DNA from: Siphonodentalium dalli
Lineage: Eukaryota > Mollusca > Scaphopoda > Gadilida > Siphonodentaliidae
NCBI GenBank assembly: GCA_032622095.1
Contig: CP136069.1
Location: 169,684,394 to 169,748,393, forward strand
DNA: 64,000 bases
Reading direction: 5' to 3'
In this document: in pieces, positions 44,025 through 57,700 of the stretch
Layout of the letters: each line of letters starts with the position of its first letter
Position numbering within the stretch: position 1 is the first letter of the stretch
Notes under the pieces: generated by a model
The model's input: only the letters and a program-made list of their open reading frames with translations
Database searches by the model: none
What the model was told of the DNA's origin: nothing
Translations under genes and position numbers: made by a program

Positions 44025-44998
44025 GCAAAGATTACGAAATTAACACTTCGCTGAATTTATTAAATAGATCTTCGATGACAACAAGAACAATGGTGAAAAT
44101 AAATTACGTATAGGCTTTTTAAAGATAACTATTCTATGGAGAAATATCTTATTGGAACAAAATGTTTGGAGGATATAATGTGTTTCACAATAATTAGGAT
44201 TAGTAACCACAATTTGTCCATTGAAAAAAGGTCGACACTTCCAACCGAACAAATCCGTTGAAGATCGAATATGTGTATACATTGTCTGATCGGACAAAAA
44301 AAAATCGTTGAAGAGGAATTTCATTTTATAATGAAATGCTCCTTACATGCGGATTTGAGAAATGAACTCTATAGGGTGATGAATGTGGAATATAATGGAG
44401 TTAGCGCTATATGCATGGCAGATATTCAGCAATTCAAATTGATCCTCAAAAATGAAAAACCAGATTCTTGTTATAAAATATACAACTTGATTAGGCGATA
44501 TTTTGATCAAAGATCCCAGCAGTATAACAGCTCTATATGTATAGCAATATTCACCCGAATTGGTAGCATTATACAGCTTAAAGGCACGGGCGGCATTCGT
44601 TGCAGAAATATTCATATTTGTTCAAATCGCCATCAACAGAAGGAATATTAAAATATGTATAGTTTTGTTCATATGCCAAACATTAATCAGCGCGTAAATA
44701 GTATATTGTCATCAATACGTACGATGGTGTACGCAAACAAGAGACTGCTCGTGTTACAGAAGTTTTGCTTCTGTTTACATAACACAGCGCAATCCTATTG
44801 CTTAATCACACACAAATGATATAAACGCGCTTTATTATTTCCATATCAGGAAAACAGTAACAAATAACGCACTTTATGTTTACCATATCCGGATCTAAAT
44901 AAAAGCCAGGTTCTGTAATGTTTTTTGCGTTTGAAAAATGTACATAACAAAGGAAAAACATTTGACAATAAGATACTGTTTATGCCATATTTCTGATT
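44021..44998 (+). mobile_element. Non-LTR retrotransposon 3' end, copy 1 (truncated)
   Basis: The plus-strand frame at 44271-44651 encodes MCIHCLIGQKKIVEEEFHF followed by MKCSLHADLRNELYRVMN. This C-x2-C ... H-x4-C pattern is the cysteine finger after the reverse transcriptase of many non-LTR elements. Just upstream, in another frame, is IRISNHNLSIEK. About 350 bp of non-coding tail follows. It is about 99% identical to 45655-46636. Confidence 0.8.
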
Positions 44999-45464
44999 AT
45001 ATATGTGCAGGAGATACTCGAGCTAGGATACCTCTTATACCCGAGTTGAGGAATATGTACCCAAATCCAAGATGGCGGCCATATTTGATTCTGGTGTCGG
45101 AATTTTGGCTAATTTATAAGGGTTGTATATTAGCATATACGAATCGAACGGAAAACAAGACCGCATGTGATATCATCCTTACTATAACGACAATCAAAGA
45201 GACCTGGTGCACATGCATTTTTTTTAAATGGCCGCCATGATGGACGCCATCTTGTCTGGAGTCTCTGCGGCCACTTTTTTTTTCTTGTTAACAAGTGAAA
45301 AAATTTAGAGGAGACATTAAGGAAGAAAATTAGTGGGGTGAAGTTGAGTCCTGGGGGGGGGGGGTGCAGAGGTCGACCAACTTATCCTGGACTATAGGTG
45401 TTGGGGATGGTGCGCACTGAACTTGGTAGGTATCTCGTTATATTGATCTTATATATGCAGAATG
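44999..45464. repeat. Mollusc-type repeat with opposed ATGGCGGCC modules
   Basis: AAGATGGCGGCCAT near 45069 faces ATGGCCGCCAT and GACGCCATCTTG near 45230-45254. A G-run of 13 is near 45353. No gene is seen. Confidence 0.55.
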
Positions 45465-46636
45465 GCTAGTTATGCACTTAAGTTGTCCTCACATGCTCGA
45501 CATGATATGTTATATAACGCTATTTGTGAACAATGAGAGCGGAAATGTATGGCAATTTTTAGAATACTGAATGTATATGGTCTTGATATTGGTCCAGATG
45601 TACTATCTGATGTAGATTTATCAAACGCTAAATTTAATGTAATTGATGGTAAATTTAAGCAAAGATTACGAAATTAACACTTCGCTGAATTTATTAAATC
45701 GATCTTCGATGACAACAAGAACAATGGTGAAAATAAATTACGTATAGGCTTTTTAAAGATAACTATTCTATGGAGAAATATCTTATTGGAACAAAATGTT
45801 TGGAGGATATAATGTGTTTCACAAGACTTAGGATTAGTAACCACAATTTGTCCATTGAAAAAAGGTCGACACTTCCAACCGAACAAATCCCTTGAAGATC
45901 GAATATGTGTATACATTGTCTGATCGGACAAAAAAAAATCGTTGAAGAGGAATTTCATTTTATAATGAAATGCTCCTTACATGCGGATTTGAGAAATGAA
46001 CTCTATAGGGTGATGAATGTGGAATATAATGCATGGAGTTAGCGCTATATGCATGGCAGATATTCAGCAATTCAAATTGATCCTCAAAAATGAAAAACCA
46101 GATTCTTGTTATAAAATATACAACTTGATTAGGCGATATTTTGATCAAAGATCCCAGCAGTATAACAGCTCTATATGTATAGCAATATTCACCCGAATTG
46201 GTAGCATTATACAGCTTAAAGGCACGGGCGGCGTTCGTTGCAGAAATATTCATATAAGTTCAAATCGCCATCAACAGAAGGAATATTAAAATATGTATAG
46301 TTTTGTTCATATGCCAAACATTAATCAGCGCGTAAATAGTATATTGTCATCAATACGTACGATGGTGTACGCAAACAAGAGACTGCTCGTGTTACAGAAG
46401 TTTTGCTTCTGTTTACATAACACAGCGCAATCCTATTGCTTAATCACACACAAATGATATAAACGCGCTTTATTATTTCCATATCAGGAAAACAGTAACA
46501 AATAACGCACTTTATGTTTACCATATCCGGATCTAAATAAAAGCCAGGTTCTGTAATGTTTTTTGCGTTTGAAAAATGTACATAACAAAGGAAAAACATT
46601 TGACAATAAGATACTGTTTATGCCATATTTCTGATT
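45465..46636 (+). pseudogene. Non-LTR retrotransposon C-terminal fragment, copy 2 (longer)
   Basis: From about 45465 one frame reads MASYALKLSSHARHDMLYN, then after a stop RILNVYGLDIGPDVLSD, then FAEFIKSIFDDNKNNGENK. In shifted frames follow TRLRISNHNLSIEK, CIHCLIGQKKIVEEEFHF and ADIQQFKLILKNEKP. This order fits the end of a non-LTR polymerase protein plus its C-terminal finger. Stops (TGA near 45531, TAA near 45675) and frameshifts show decay. The part from 45655 is duplicated at 44021. The only indel between copies is CATG (near 46031-46036). Confidence 0.75.
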
Positions 46637-47734
46637 GGTATAAGAACAAATTCTGTCTATATTTTACTATTATTTCTGTTTATGGCGGTTTTTGACGGAG
46701 GTGAGTATTTTAACAGCATATAGCCATCGCCAACGCCGCCCGTATCTTTAATGATTTGTTTTTTTCAAGAAATGATTTTCATTTAGAAATACAGCCAACC
46801 ATATATAATTTTATATATTTGAAACGTTTCATATCGTGCCTGCTGATCATTGACACACTGATGCTATTTCTATATATATATTGTCAAATATCTAGTTGAC
46901 TGCTCTCTGCTTGAGTGGACCAGACCGCCTATGAAAATTTTGTTCATTGGGCTGGACTATTTATGACAGCTTAATTTATAAGTATTATTTAATATAATAT
47001 TGGGGGGGGGGGTACATGATGTTATTTCGGCCAATTTGGCCGGTAACTTCATGTGACTTTTTCATCTGACGTGTGTGTCGGATAATTGATCTGGAGGATT
47101 TATGTAAATGTTAGCCCAAACTACATTTCCAAGTAACGATGGTTTTGTTGTTTATTTTGAGGAATAATACCGCGTCAGATGAATTCAGCCCAAATATGTT
47201 AACAGTTGTCGTGTCAAACATTCGGCAGTAGGTTAGCGTTATTTAGTATTTGTGGATGTCCTTTAACATGGGGAAAATAGACTACTGCGCTTGAACGAGC
47301 ATGTGAATTTGTCTTTTTTAATGTACAGCAACTTGATAATCAATAACAGAGGCATTCTCTGTCAAATAAGGTCGCTCTATTTACGGTATTAATTGCGGAA
47401 CTTTCTAAAGTAAACTACGCGTAAACGGATACATACGGTAAATTATAGAATGTGCCGGAATCGGCCTAATCGCCCCATGGCCAACTCGCCCAGTCGACGT
47501 GTGTCAATTCGGTACCTACTATAACATGTACCCGAGTCCGATTCGGAATAAAAGATGTATACGGGTGTTATATAGCGTTTGGTCCGTTGTTTCTCAATGA
47601 ATATTATTGAAATTTGGTGTATATGTCCGGGCTGGGACATGGAATACAACAACGTTTGAATTGTTTTTAAATTTACAAATTTGTTGATTTTATTCAATTT
47701 TTTTTCGTTCTGAAAACACACTATAAAGTGTATA
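46637..47734. other. Sequence without recognised genes
   Basis: AT-rich, with a G-run near 47001; no recognised coding or mobile feature. Confidence 0.45.
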
Positions 47735-48040
47735 TAATATAATAACGAACACGAGACATACATAATTTATAAACAGTTAACAAAAGATATCAAATTCAAT
47801 ACATGACAAAGATGACTCAGTGGAGTTTATAAAGTGAACATAAAAACATTGAGGTAAGAATCTTTTTAAGGAATGCAACTTTATTTAATGATAATAAACA
47901 CATAAATTAAAATAACAAACATGAGACATACATGATTTATAAACTGTTAACAAAAGATATCAAACTCAATACATGACAAAGATGACTCAGTGAAGTTTAT
48001 AAAGTGAACATAAAAATATTAAGGTAAGAATCTTTTTAAG
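47735..48040. repeat. 171-bp direct repeat, two copies
   Basis: ACAAAAGATATCAAAYTCAA and TACATGACAAAGATGACTCA recur 171 bp apart (near 47780 and 47951), ending AAGAATCTTTTTAAG in both. Confidence 0.85.
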
Positions 48041-49530
48041 CATTACTAAACCGTTTAGCACAGACCACAGTCCACTTCACTCATCCGATCATCACCAAAC
48101 TTCATATTTATCTTGATATTGATCTATCAGATGAGAGCTATCAAATATTTTTTTAATTTCATAGGAAAAAATGGTCGCCAGCGGCCATATTGCATTTACG
48201 TTATATTTTATCGCGTCATGTCGATATCTAGTATTACTTAGAAATTTCACCTTTCCAGATTCATAATTGCTCCATTGACTGTAACAGATGAAATTATTCC
48301 CCTCTTCGGATAGAGTGTCACTGAAACTTTATTTTGTCAGACTGTCTGTATAATCACTGATTATATATGGCAATAATCTGTAATAAGATGTAGCACTATT
48401 TTATTTTATATTTACATGCAGTGCTGTTTTTATACATCAATTCTAATCCCCCTAGATCATCATGTGATCGATCATACATCGCGCGAGGACCTGGTTGAAT
48501 TAAGGGGGTTTTATGGATCACTTCTGTCCTCAAGCTAGATTATACTTATGACATTTAATGGCATGTTTCTAACGTGGAGGGTTAGATATGCTTGAGAAAC
48601 CACCACTCTTTAATTCACACCAAGTTCTCAGCTGTCATGTTCGGATATTATAACCCATAGCCATGATATATGGTTTATTTTGTGTATACTAGTAATATAG
48701 TTATTTTCAGTACCTTTATATACCAGTACTGTGTATAACAATGCATATAAATTAATCCATGTATACATGTATATTGATTCAACGGATTCAGTGGTTTTGT
48801 CCATCAGTCTATCAAATTTGCGGGGAAAACATGGCCACAAGCAGTACACCCTGCTAAATTTCGAATTTGAATCAATTGGCGCACCCTGCAGCCAGCTTTT
48901 ATTGGAGAACTTTTTCTTATGTGGATATTTTGGGTCACCGCTAGATGTGAGCCATATTTTGTTCTCAAACTGTCCTTGTGAAGACATCACTGCCAGCGGT
49001 GATCTTCAATTTTACTATTTTTATGGCTAAATAATTTGGTTGATCCTACAGACGACACCCTTGTCCGATCGTCATCAGATTCCACAATTATCTTCTGGAT
49101 AACCAGGGTGAGAGTAATCTAATTTTCCCGAATTTCGTTAAAAAACATTACCACAGGCAGCAATTTGGTATCTTACTCTTTGATCCTCTTTTGCATGACT
49201 GAATTGTTTAGCAACTGTTCAGACACATCCCTCATCTGGTTTTTATATACATGTATATCTCTTCATGCGGATAGCCAGTATTACGTAGGTACTTCAACTT
49301 TCTGCATTCCTGTCATCATTTGAAATATAAAAATTTACCTGATACATGCACCCTTCAAAATTTGTTTCGTCGTATCTATTTTAATGACCCGTATGGTAAT
49401 ATTGATACAGATATATTTGTCAAACATTTCTTTGTACAATATACAGGTATTTAGTTTGTAACTAAATCTAGAAATATATAATAGTAGCTCGTGGACCCCA
49501 CTTCGTCCGGGATGTTCCCCTCTGATTTTC
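48041..49530. other. Dispersed repeat fragments, no recognised gene
   Basis: Carries mollusc repeat words (CATCACCAAACTTCATA; GGTCGCCAGCGGCCAT near 48173; TGCCAGCGGTGATC near 48991). Overlapping open frames on both strands at 48628-49030 resemble no family I recognise and are probably repeat-derived. Confidence 0.5.
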
Positions 49531-49534
49531 GGAG

Positions 49535-49920
49535 AAATGCGCGATTTAACCTTGAATTGACTATTTTAAAGGTGAAGGTCATGTCGGGGTCACGATTTGA
49601 CCCGTCCAAAACACTCCCCGGACAAAAGTCACGACAAAAGTACCCGTCGAAATCCGCCTGGCTTTATACCCGATTTGACCTTGAATTGACAATTTTGAAT
49701 GTCAAGATCAGGTCAGGGTCATGATTTGACCCACCCGAAACACTCCTGGGACAAAAGTAACAGTAGGTATCAAATTTCGTTGAAATACTTCCGTTTTACC
49801 AGATTTGACCTTGAATTGATCTTTTTGAATGTCAAAGTCAGGTCGGGATCAAGATTTGACCCGTCCAAAATACTCCCTGGAAATAATTTCCCCTAGGTAT
49901 CAAATTTCGTCAAATCTGTC
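49535..49920. repeat. 129-bp tandem repeat, three copies
   Basis: CGATTTRACCTTGAATTGA starts near 49542, 49671 and 49800. Units share TGACCCGTCCAAAA and CAGGTCRGGRTCA. The period is a multiple of three, so open frames across it are artefacts. Confidence 0.85.
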
Positions 49921-51033
49921 CGGCAGTTTTCCCGGCCATAGTTAACAGACAAACAGACAGACAAATGTCCAAAATATATATTAAACTAGCTGATGTACTC
50001 GACTTCGTTCGGGCTAGTTAGGGATTTTTTTTGTGATCGCCTCCATCTGGACAGTACCCAGTATATACAGTGTCTGGCCAAACTATTGTTCAATTGGTCC
50101 AGAAACATGCCTATATCAGCACGTTCGAGAACATGGTCCCACGTGAAATTGGACCCGTCCATATTGCTCCCGGGATCGAAGTAGTCCTACACACAAATTT
50201 TTATTCGGATCGGTCAAGGTCCAGAAACATGCCTATGAGCGAGGTCAAGTTGACACGTTAAATACCAAATTCGAGCAGTGTTAGAGTCTATAACACATAC
50301 ACACATGCATTCACGCATACACACATACATACATACATACATAGAGACAGGTGTTTCAAAATGTATAATCGATAGCTACAACAATTCTATGGTAGATAGT
50401 TCACGGCCGACCTGATGCATGCATCTTAGTTTTCTTGTATCATGCTGTGATTCAAACTTTAACTCAATATTGTGACCCAAATGAAGCTTCATTGGATGCT
50501 GTCATAGAGATAATTTTTACAGCACTGTTTAAACTTGCTATTTAAATATGGTCTATCTCTTCAATTAACACGATTTATATAGTTATATGAAATAATAGAT
50601 ATGAGTCGAAGACACATGACCGGAATTAACGCTTCCGTCAATTAATATTGATTTTATATCGATATGTTCTTAGATAATGCGATAATTTTTAGATAGAGTT
50701 ATTCCGCATGCTTTTATGACTTCAGTGAGTCATTCTGCGACATATAATGCTCGTAGATAGGTATACATAGTTAAGTATTTATTGACCTATTTCGATACCG
50801 GAAAAAAAATCAAAAGCGAATATTATCAGGTGTGTTTTGGAGCCCAAACGGCCATGTGACTTTAAGTGAATTTTTCAATAACAAAATTATATTATGTTGT
50901 ATTATATAGGTAAATTAGTTTATATGTCATATTAGTTTTCATCATTTGTTCAACAAAACAGAAAACGATGTTAAATGAGATAATTTGTTTCTCAAAATTA
51001 ATTTATATGACCCGGAACAGACAGCGTGGCTAT
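49921..51033. other. Sequence with ACAT/ACAC microsatellite, no recognised gene
   Basis: A CATA/CACA microsatellite lies at 50287-50344. Repeat words related to the 129-bp array (GGACCCGTCCA) continue to about 50170. The rest is AT-rich and unassigned. Confidence 0.5.
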
Positions 51034-51634
51034 TTAAAGGGGTACTGTACGCCATTTTCAATAAATTCCCGGTGATAACAACGATCTATTATCGATACTA
51101 TATAGAAATATAAGTAATTTGAGTCGAAGATGTATTCTGTAAACGCTCAGGTTAATAGGCTATCTTAAAATTTAATAATTTAAAAGTTAATAATATAATA
51201 TAAATTGATTTTATGGCTCCAGCCATAAAATGGCGTCTCTTAAAATTCGAATTTCCGTGTACAAAACGTAATCAAATTATAATTGAGGGATACTGGATTA
51301 GGAAAACAATTTCACACACGATCGTTTGAAACATTATGCTTATACGGGGAGAAAACCCAAGCCACTCATTGACTAGCGACGGTACACTAACTTAAATGAG
51401 TATATGGGACTACTAAGCATATAATATAATGTTTATTTGATTCATTTGGTTGAAAACTTTACAAAAATTACTCGACAACGACAATTTGTATTTTTGCATT
51501 CCGGTAAATTTGCCATCCGTAACAATACTTCGTACTCAACAGACTTTCAAAAAATGGAAAAGTTGTTACCTTATTCTCCGACTCGGGGATTATAGAAACC
51601 AACAACAACATCTTGGGTACAGTACCCCTTTAAG
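51034..51634. mobile_element. TTAA-type MITE, 601 bp
   Basis: TTAA then AGGGGTACTGTAC at the left, GTACAGTACCCCT then TTAA at the right. The inverted 13-bp ends are perfect and the target is TTAA, as for piggyBac-like elements. No transposase is inside. Confidence 0.88.
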
Positions 51635-51758
51635 CACATTATTATATATCATTTGTGTTTAGAAATCTATCCTTTAAAACATTTTAAAGTGAAAAATATG
51701 TGAAACGGCATTATGTTAGATAGTTATATTTGCCTTGAACATTTTGTTGTTGGAAAAG
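51635..51758. other. Spacer between MITE and satellite
   Basis: 124 bp of AT-rich single-copy-looking sequence before the satellite begins. Confidence 0.6.
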
Positions 51759-54700
51759 CTGCCACTCATTCCCTTAATAAATAGCTGCCACTCATTCCCT
51801 TAATAAATAGCTGACACTCATTCCCTTAATAAATAGCTGCCACTCATTCCCTTAATAACGAGCTGACACTCATTCCCTTAATAAATAGCTGCCACTCATT
51901 CCCTTAATAACGAGCTGCCACTCATTCCCTTAATATAGAGCTGACACTCATTCCCTTAATATAGAGCTGACACTCATTCCCTTAATAAATAGCTGACACT
52001 CATTCCCTTAATATAGAGCTGACACTCATTCCCTTAATAACGAGCTGACACTCATTCCCTTAATAACGAGCTGCCACTCATTCCCTTAATAACGAGCTGC
52101 CACTCATTCCCTTAATATAGAGCTGACACTCATTCCCTTAATAACGAGCTGACACTCATTCCCTTAATAACGAGCTGCCACTCATTCCCTTAATATAGAG
52201 CTGCCACTCATCCCCTTAATAACGAGCTGACACTCATTCCCTTAATATAGAGCTGCCACTCATCCCCTTAATATAGAGCTGACACTCATCCCCTTAATAT
52301 AGAGCTGACACTCATTCCCTTAATAAATAGCTGACACTCATTCCCTTAATGACGAGCTGCCACTCATTCCCTTAATAAATAGCTGACACTCATTCCCTTA
52401 ATATAGAGCTGACACTCATTCCCTTAATATAGAGCTGACACTCATTCCCTTAATAACGAGCTGACACTCATTCCCTTAATAACGAGCTGCCACTCATTCC
52501 CTTAATAAATAGCTGACACTCATTCCCTTAATAAATAGCTGCCACTCATCCCCTTAATAAATAGCTGACACTCATTCCCTTAATAAATAGCTGCCACTCA
52601 TTCCCTTAATAACGAGCTGACACTCATTCCCTTAATAAATAGCTGCCACTCATTCCCTTAATAACGAGCTGACACTCATTCCCTTAATAACGAGCTGCCA
52701 CTCATTCCCTTAATATAGAGCTGACACTCATTCCCTTAATAACGAGCTGACACTCATTCCCTTAATAACGAGCTGCCACTCATTCCCTTAATATAGAGCT
52801 GCCACTCATCCCCTTAATATAGAGCTGACACTCATCCCCTTAATATAGAGCTGACACTCATTCCCTTAATAAATAGCTGACACTCATTCCCTTAATGACG
52901 AGCTGCCACTCATTCCCTTAATAACAAGCTGACACTCATTCCCTTAATAACGAGCTGACACTCATCCCCTCAATATAGAGCTGCCACTCATTCCCTTAAT
53001 AACGAGCTGACACTCATTCCCTTAATAACGAGCTGCCACTCATTCCCTTAATATAGAGCTGCCACTCATTCCCTTAATAAATAGCTGCCACTCATCCCCT
53101 TAATATAGAGCTGACACTCATCCCCTTAATATAGAGCTGACACTCATTCCCTTAATAAATAGCTGACACTCATTCCCTTAATAACGAGCTGCCACTCATT
53201 CCCTTAATAACGAGCTGCCACTCATTCCCTTAATATAGAGCTGACACTCATTCCCTTAATAACGAGCTGCCACTCATTCCCTTAATAAATAGCTGACACT
53301 CATTCCCTTAATAACGAGCTGACACTCATTCCCTTAATAAATAGCTGCCACTCATCCCCTTAATATAGAGCTGACACTCATCCCCTTAATATAGAGCTGA
53401 CACTCATTCCCTTAATAAATAGCTGACACTCATTCCCTTAATAACGAGCTGCCGCTCATTCCCTTAATAACGAGCTGCCACTCATTCCCTTAATATAGAG
53501 CTGACACTCATTCCCTTAATAACGAGCTGCCACTCATTCCCTTAATATAGAGCTGCCACTCATCCCCTTAATAACGAGCTGACACTCATTCCCTTAATAT
53601 AGAGCTGCCACTCATCCCCTTAATATAGAGCTGACACTCATCCCCTTAATATAGAGCTGACACTCATTCCCTTAATAAATAGCTGACACTCATTCCCTTA
53701 ATGACGAGCTGCCACTCATTCCCTTAATAACGAGCTGACACTCATTCCCTTAATAACGAGCTGCCACTCATTCCCTTAATAAATAGCTGACACTCATTCC
53801 CTTAATAAATAGCTGCCACTCATCCCCTTAATAAATAGCTGACACTCATTCCCTTAATACATAGCTGCCACTCATTCCCTTAATAACGAGCTGACACTCA
53901 TTCCCTTAATAAATAGCTGCCACTCATTCCCTTAATAACGAGCTGACACTCATTCCCTTAATAACGAGCTGCCACTCATTCCCTTAATATAGAGCTGACA
54001 CTCATTCCCTTAATAACGAGCTGACACTCATTCCCTTAATAACGAGCTGCCACTCATTCCCTTAATATAGAGCTGCCACTCATCCCCTTAATATAGAGCT
54101 GACACTCATCCCCTTAATATAGAGCTGACACTCATTCCCTTAATAAATAGCTGACACTCATTCCCTTAATGACGAGCTGCCACTCATTCCCTTAATAACG
54201 AGCTGACACTCATTCCCTTAATAACGAGCTGCCACTCATTCCCTTAATAAATAGCTGACACTCATTCCCTTAATAAATAGCTGCCACTCATCCCCTTAAT
54301 AAATAGCTGACACTCATTCCCTTAATAAATAGCTGCCACTCATCCCCTTAATAACGAGCTGACACTCATTCCCTTAATATAGAGCTGCCACTCATTCCCT
54401 TAATAACGAGCTGACACTCATTCCCTTAATAACGAGCTGCCACTCATTCCCTTAATAAATAGCTGACACTCATTCCCTTAATAAATAGCTGCCACTCATT
54501 CCCTTAATAACGAGCTGACACTCATTCCCTTAATAAATAGCTGACACTCATTCCCTTAATAAATAGCTGACACTCATTCCCTTAATATAGAGCTGCCACT
54601 CATTCCCTTAATAAATAGCTGACACTCATTCCCTTAATAACGAGCTGAGACTCATTCCCTTAATATAGAGCTGCCACTCATTCCCTTAATAAATAGCTGA

Positions 54701-57700
54701 CACTCATTCCCTTTAATATAGAGCTGACACTCATTCCCTTTAATAACGAGCTGACACTCATTCCCTTAATAAATAGCTGCCACTCATCCCCTTAATAAAT
54801 AGCTGACACTCATTCCCTTAATAATGAGCTGACACTCATTCCCTTAATAACGAGCTGACACTCATTCCCTTAATATAGAGCTGCCACTCATCCCCTTAAT
54901 ATAGAGCTGACACTCATTCCCTTAATATAGAGCTGCCACTCATCCCCTTAATATAGAGCTGCCACTCATCCCCTTAATATAGAGCTGACACTCATTCCCT
55001 TAATATAGAGCTGCCACTCATCCCCTTAATATAGAGCTGACACTCATCCCCTTAATATAGAGCTGACACTCATCCCCTTAATATAGAGCTGACACTCATC
55101 CCCTTAATAAATAGCTGACACTCATCCCCTTAATATAGAGCTGCCACTCATCCCCTTAATATAGAGCTGACACTCATTCCCTTAATATAGAGCTGCCACT
55201 CATCCCCTTAATATAGAGCTGACACTCATCCCCTTAATATAGAGCTGACACTCATCCCCTTAATAAATAGCTGACACTCATTCCCTTAATAATGAGCTGA
55301 CACTCATTCCCTTAATAACGAGCTGACACTCATTCCCTTAATATAGAGCTGCCACTCATCCCCTTAATATAGAGCTGCCACTCATCCCCTTAATAACGAG
55401 CTGCCACTCATTCCCTTAATATAGAGCTGCCACTCATCCCCTTAATATAGAGCTGACACTCATCCCCTTAATATAGAGCTGACACTCATTCCCTTAATAA
55501 ATAGCTGACACTCATTCCCTTAATGACGAGCTGCCACTCATTCCATTAATAACGAGCTGACACTCATTCCCTTAATAACGAGCTGCCACTCATTCCCTTA
55601 ATAAATAGCTGACACTCATTCCCTTAATAAATAGCTGCCACTCATCCCCTTAATAAATAGCTGACACTCATTCCCTTAATAAATAGCTGCCACTCATCCC
55701 CTTAATAACGAGCTGACACTCATTCCCTTAATATAGAGCTGCCACTCATTCCCTTAATAACGAGCTGACACTCATTCCCTTAATATAGAGCTGCCACTCA
55801 TTCCCTTAATAAATAGCTGACACTCATTCCCTTAATAACGAGCTGAGACTCATTCCCTTAATATAGAGCTGCCACTCATTCCCTTAATAAATAGCTGACA
55901 CTCATTCCCTTTAATATAGAGCTGACACTCATTCCCTTTAATAACGAGCTGACACTCATTCCCTTAATAAATAGCTGCCACTCATCCCCTTAATAAATAG
56001 CTGACACTCATTCCCTTAATAATGAGCTGACACTCATTCCCTTAATAACGAGCTGACACTCATTCCCTTAATATAGAGCTGACACTCATTCCCTTTAATA
56101 ACGAGCTGACACTCATTCCCTTAATAAATAGCTGACACTCATTCCCTTAATATAGAGCTGCCACTCATTCCCTTAATATAGAGCTGCCACTCATTCCCTT
56201 AATAAATAGCTGCCACTCATCCCCTTAATAACGAGCTGACACTCATTCCCTTAATAAATAGCTGACACTCATTCCCTTAATAACGAGCTGACACTCATTC
56301 CCTTAATAAATAGCTGACACTCATTCCCTTAATAACGAGCTGACACTCATTCCCTTAATAAATAGCTGCCACTCATTCCCTTAATAACGAGCTGACACTC
56401 ATTCCCTTAATAAATAGCTGACACTCATTCCCTTAATAACGAGCTGACACTCATTCCCTTAATAAATAGCTGCCACTCATTCCCTTAATATAGAGCTGCC
56501 ACTCATTCCCTTAATAAATAGCTGCCACTCATTCCCTTAATAACGAGCTGCCACTCATTCCCTTAATAAATAGCTGACACTCATTCCCTTAATAAATAGC
56601 TGACACTCATTCCCTTAATAAATAGCTGACACTCATTCCCTTAATAACGAGCTGCCACTCATTCCGTTAATATAGAGCTGCCACTCATTCCCTTAATAAA
56701 TAGCTGCCACTCATTCCCTTAATAACGAGCTGCCACTCATTCCCTTAATAAATAGCTGACACTCATTCCCTTAATAACGAGCTGACACTCATTCCCTTAA
56801 TAAATAGCTGACACTCATTCCCTTAATAACGAGCTGACACTCATTCCCTTAATAAATAGCTGACACTCATTCCCTTAATAACGAGCTGACACTCATTCCC
56901 TTAATAAATAGCTGCCACTCATTCCCTTAATATAGAGCTGCCACTCATTCCGTTAATAAATAGCTGCCACTCATTCCCTTAATAACGAGCTGCCACTCAT
57001 TCCCTTAATAAATAGCTGACACTCATCCCCTTAATATAGAGCTGCCACTCATTCCGTTAATAAATAGCTGACACTCATTCCCTTAATAACGAGCTGACAC
57101 TCATTCCCTTAATATAGAGCTGCCACTCATTCCCTTAATAACGAGCTGACACTCATTCCCTTAATAACGAGCTGACACTCATTCCCTTAATAAATAGCTG
57201 ACACTCATTCCCTTAATAAATAGCTGACACTCATTCCCTTTAATATAGAGCTGACACTCATTCCCTTAATAAATAGCTGCCACTCATTCCCTTAATAAAT
57301 AGCTGACACTCATTCCCTTTAATATAGAGCTGACACTCATTCCCTTAATAAATAGCTGACACTCATTCCCTTAATAAATAGCTGACACTCATTCCCTTTA
57401 ATATAGAGCTGACACTCATTCCCTTAATAAATAGCTGCCACTCATTCCCTTAATAACGAGCTGCCACTCATTCCCTTAATAAATAGCTGACACTCATTCC
57501 CTTAATAACGAGCTGACACTCATTCCCTTAATAAATAGCTGACACTCATTCCCTTAATAACGAGCTGACACTCATTCCCTTAATAAATAGCTGACACTCA
57601 TTCCCTTAATAACGAGCTGACACTCATTCCCTTAATAAATAGCTGCCACTCATTCCCTTAATATAGAGCTGCCACTCATTCCGTTAATAAATAGCTGCCA

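Noticed and set aside
44040-44324. Minus-strand 94-residue frame, also present at 45674-45958
   Set aside because: Antisense shadow of the non-LTR retrotransposon C-terminus, whose plus-strand translation carries the recognisable cysteine motif.
48628-49030. Opposed ~100-120-residue frames
   Set aside because: They show no recognisable domain, both strands are open over the same bases, and the flanks are dispersed repeat words; probably repeat-derived.
49491-49896. Overlapping frames with repeated FDLELTIL-like text
   Set aside because: They come from the 129-bp tandem repeat (43 codons), not from a protein-coding gene.
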